From positions 1 to 33,764 of the forward strand of contig JAIRNP010000035.1 of the NCBI GenBank assembly GCA_031258005.1: a DNA stretch of 33,764 nt. The letters run 5' to 3'. Made by a program: the position numbers and the translations under genes. Below, one piece after another: positions 32,178 to 33,764 of the stretch. The notes below the pieces were generated by a model that was given only the letters and a program-made list of their open reading frames with translations, did not search any database and was not told the DNA's origin. The stretch is from Treponema sp. GTDB lineage: Bacteria > Spirochaetota > Spirochaetia > Treponematales > Breznakiellaceae. How positions within the stretch are numbered: the first letter of the stretch is position 1; every line of letters begins with the position of its first letter.

Positions 32178-33153
32178 TACGCCGCTGTTCACTACGCCTT
32201 TCGTTTGGCTGTTTCCCGGACAAGGCGCCCAGTATCAAGGGATGGCCTTGGATTTCTGGGAGCAGGCCGAGGAAGTTCGGCAGCTCTTTGAGCTTGCTTC
32301 AGCTAGTACCGGCAGAGACCTGCATGCCCTGCTCTTGAATGGGGATGGGGAAACTTTGAAACGGACTGATGTGTCTCAGCCGCTTATTACCCTGGCTAAT
32401 CTCAGCGCTGCCACATACCTGGTAAAACAGGGGTTCCAGGCTGCAGGGGTTGCAGGGTTCAGTCTCGGAGAATACGCAGCCTTGGTTACCGCCGGGGTAC
32501 TCTCCCAAGAGGACTGTTTTCGCTTGGTTACGGCCCGGGGGAAGGCGATGCAGGAATCGGCGGATCGCCTGGGGAGTGGAACGACGGCTCCGGGTATGGC
32601 TGCGGTGATTGGGCTTGCCCCTGAACAGGTAGCGTCCCTGATCGCCGCATGGAGGGCCGAAGGTATATCCGGCCTGTATGCGGCTAATATCAATTCTCCA
32701 CGGCAAACCGTGGTGGCTGGGACCAGCGAAGCTCTGGCCATAGCAGTAAGCAGGTTTAAGGATGCAGGGGCTAAACGGGTCATCCGCCTTGCAGTGGCAG
32801 GTCCCTTTCATTCTCCCCTGATAGAGGATGCGGTGGAGCGGTTTCGGCCGATTCTCGAATCCGTAACTTTTATGGATCCCTTGATCCCCTGCTATTCCAA
32901 TGTGTCTGGCACGATGCTGAGTACCGGGACCGAGGCAAAACAACGCGCCCTGGAACAGCTCACGAAACCAGTGCGTTGGCTCGATGAAGAACGGGCCATT
33001 GCTGCCCAAACAGGCATTGAAGGAGTGCTGGAAACCGGTCCGGGCACGGTGCTTACCGGTTTATGGAAGGAGGCGGGAAGCCCCCTGCCGTGCGTGAACG
33101 CCGGTACGGTTGCCGCCATCGATCAGTTCTTAAGGACCCTGACCCGCGTTTAA
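32167..33153 (+). CDS. fabD: Malonyl-CoA:ACP transacylase (FabD)
   Basis: The 328-aa enzyme loads malonyl groups onto ACP. It has LFPGQGAQYQGM near the start, the nucleophile Ser99 in GFSLGEYAAL (the family usually has GHSLGE; Phe replaces His next to the serine), the malonate-binding Arg in TARGKAMQE, and His215 in AGPFHSPL. The start is TTG at 32167, which overlaps the fabH stop by 11 nt; GGAGGA lies 7-8 nt before it and no in-frame ATG lies near. It makes the substrate used by FabH. Other fab genes are not in the window. Confidence 0.94.
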   Translation: MSGSTPLFTTPFVWLFPGQGAQYQGMALDFWEQAEEVRQLFELASASTGRDLHALLLNGDGETLKRTDVSQPLITLANLSAATYLVKQGFQAAGVAGFSLGEYAALVTAGVLSQEDCFRLVTARGKAMQESADRLGSGTTAPGMAAVIGLAPEQVASLIAAWRAEGISGLYAANINSPRQTVVAGTSEALAIAVSRFKDAGAKRVIRLAVAGPFHSPLIEDAVERFRPILESVTFMDPLIPCYSNVSGTMLSTGTEAKQRALEQLTKPVRWLDEERAIAAQTGIEGVLETGPGTVLTGLWKEAGSPLPCVNAGTVAAIDQFLRTLTRV

Positions 33154-33275
33154 GAGGCTGTACCATTTTTACTGCTCATTCCCTGCATGACCAGGATTTA
33201 CGAAAGCTGCCTCTTCGGGACAACCCATCACCTCAAGGAGGGTATGAGGTACATAAAAAGAGCGGAGAAATCTGT

Positions 33276-33764
33276 TTAAGAAGCTGCATGGGCCAGGGGA
33301 ATCTGTCGGGGAATATACACAATGAAGGTCGTACCCTTCCCCACTTCGGTCTGTACCTTGATACTACCCCCTAAATCCCGTATCCGTTCCTGTACCAGAT
33401 TCAACCCTATTCCCCGCCCCCCATGCAGCCCTTCCTCCCCGGCTGTACTAAAGCCCGGCGTAAAAATCACTTGCAATAACCGGTTCCTATCCTCCACCGG
33501 CCCTTCCCCCGTGATAAGTCGTAACTCCTGCGCCCGTTCCTGGATCTTCTCAAAGTTAAGTCCCTGCCCATCATCACTCACGCGTATCTCCAACCTATCC
33601 CTTTCCCCCTGTATCGAAAACTCTATCACCCCTACCCGACCCTTACCCCGTTCCTCCCGCACTTCCGGTACCTCGATCCCGTGATACACCCCATTGCGTA
33701 CCAACTGTAACAATACCTCTTTCACCTGCCGCCGGGGACTCTCCTCCAACGCTTCCGCATCCAC
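33276..33764 (-). CDS. CheA-like histidine kinase ATPase domain, C-terminal part (gene continues past the window)
   Basis: The visible 162 codons are the ATP-binding end of a CheA-type sensor kinase. The N box reads LLQLVRNGVYHGIEVPEVRE, G1 is VSDDGQGL, the F-box segment is IFTPGFSTA, and G2 is GGRGIGLNLV, followed by VGKGTTFIVYIP. It ends about 12 residues after the domain, without the CheW-like domain of true CheA. It is therefore probably a hybrid or membrane kinase with a CheA-style catalytic core. Reading is open to the right edge, so the N-terminal part is missing. It converges with fabD across a 122-bp gap. Confidence 0.85.
   Translation of the reverse strand: MDAEALEESPRRQVKEVLLQLVRNGVYHGIEVPEVREERGKGRVGVIEFSIQGERDRLEIRVSDDGQGLNFEKIQERAQELRLITGEGPVEDRNRLLQVIFTPGFSTAGEEGLHGGRGIGLNLVQERIRDLGGSIKVQTEVGKGTTFIVYIPRQIPLAHAAS

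Noticed and set aside
33242-33277. Tiny frame of 11 codons with an AAGGAGG site just before it
   Set aside because: Too short to support, no codon signal, and it lies in the gap between convergent genes; the ribosome-binding-like string can arise by chance.

Overview
The window looks like a chromosomal segment of a spirochaete, most likely a Treponema-type organism. This is inferred from three things: large surface lipoproteins built from Ig-like repeats, paralogous beta-barrel outer-membrane proteins of a style common in treponemes, and a CheA-like kinase fragment. No 16S rRNA gene is present, so the assignment rests on protein character only. Most of the window is GC-rich by eye. The exception is roughly 605-3715, which is conspicuously AT-rich and looks acquired.

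Layout. 1-617 is a scrap zone: an IS3-type transposase fragment joined to a short degraded copy of a beta-helix gene whose intact relative lies at 6593-10243. 605-3718 is a two-gene restriction-modification island (a methylase fused to a specificity domain, plus a PD-(D/E)XK nuclease-like protein), bracketed by a 14-bp direct repeat. 3895-13688 is a minus-strand cell-surface operon: two large lipoproteins, two beta-barrel proteins and an RlpA-like protein. 13905-16170 is a plus-strand pair, a DUF1538 membrane protein followed by a double PII-like protein, closed by a strong terminator. 16314-19647 (minus) carries a Ktr-type potassium channel and its RCK subunit, followed by an AlaA-like aminotransferase. 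19804-26528 (minus) is a 5-oxoproline gene cluster: a biotin carboxylase fused to a cytidylate-kinase-like domain, a biotin carrier, PxpA, an NRAMP-family transporter, PxpB, PxpC and a YcsI-type protein. 27051-27415 holds three minus-strand tRNA genes (Ser-TGA, Ser-GCT, Arg-GCG in transcription order). The plus strand then carries rubredoxin, a small unknown protein, Lon protease, and a fabH-fabD pair. A CheA-like ATPase fragment on the minus strand runs off the right edge.

How the genes work together. The 5-oxoproline cluster probably imports a substrate or ion through the NRAMP-type protein and opens 5-oxoproline to glutamate with PxpABC; what the biotin carrier and carboxylase contribute is not established. 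The DUF1538/PII pair resembles other transporter plus PII-regulator pairings. The surface operon could build a cell-envelope structure in which the lipoproteins are displayed and the barrels sit in the outer membrane; this is inference. The points most worth a second look are the biotin carboxylase-kinase fusion, the repeat-bounded restriction island, the DUF1538-PII pair, the alternating Ig-like repeats of the 1143-residue lipoprotein with the partial beta-helix copy far away, and the two inverted repeats in front of fabH.
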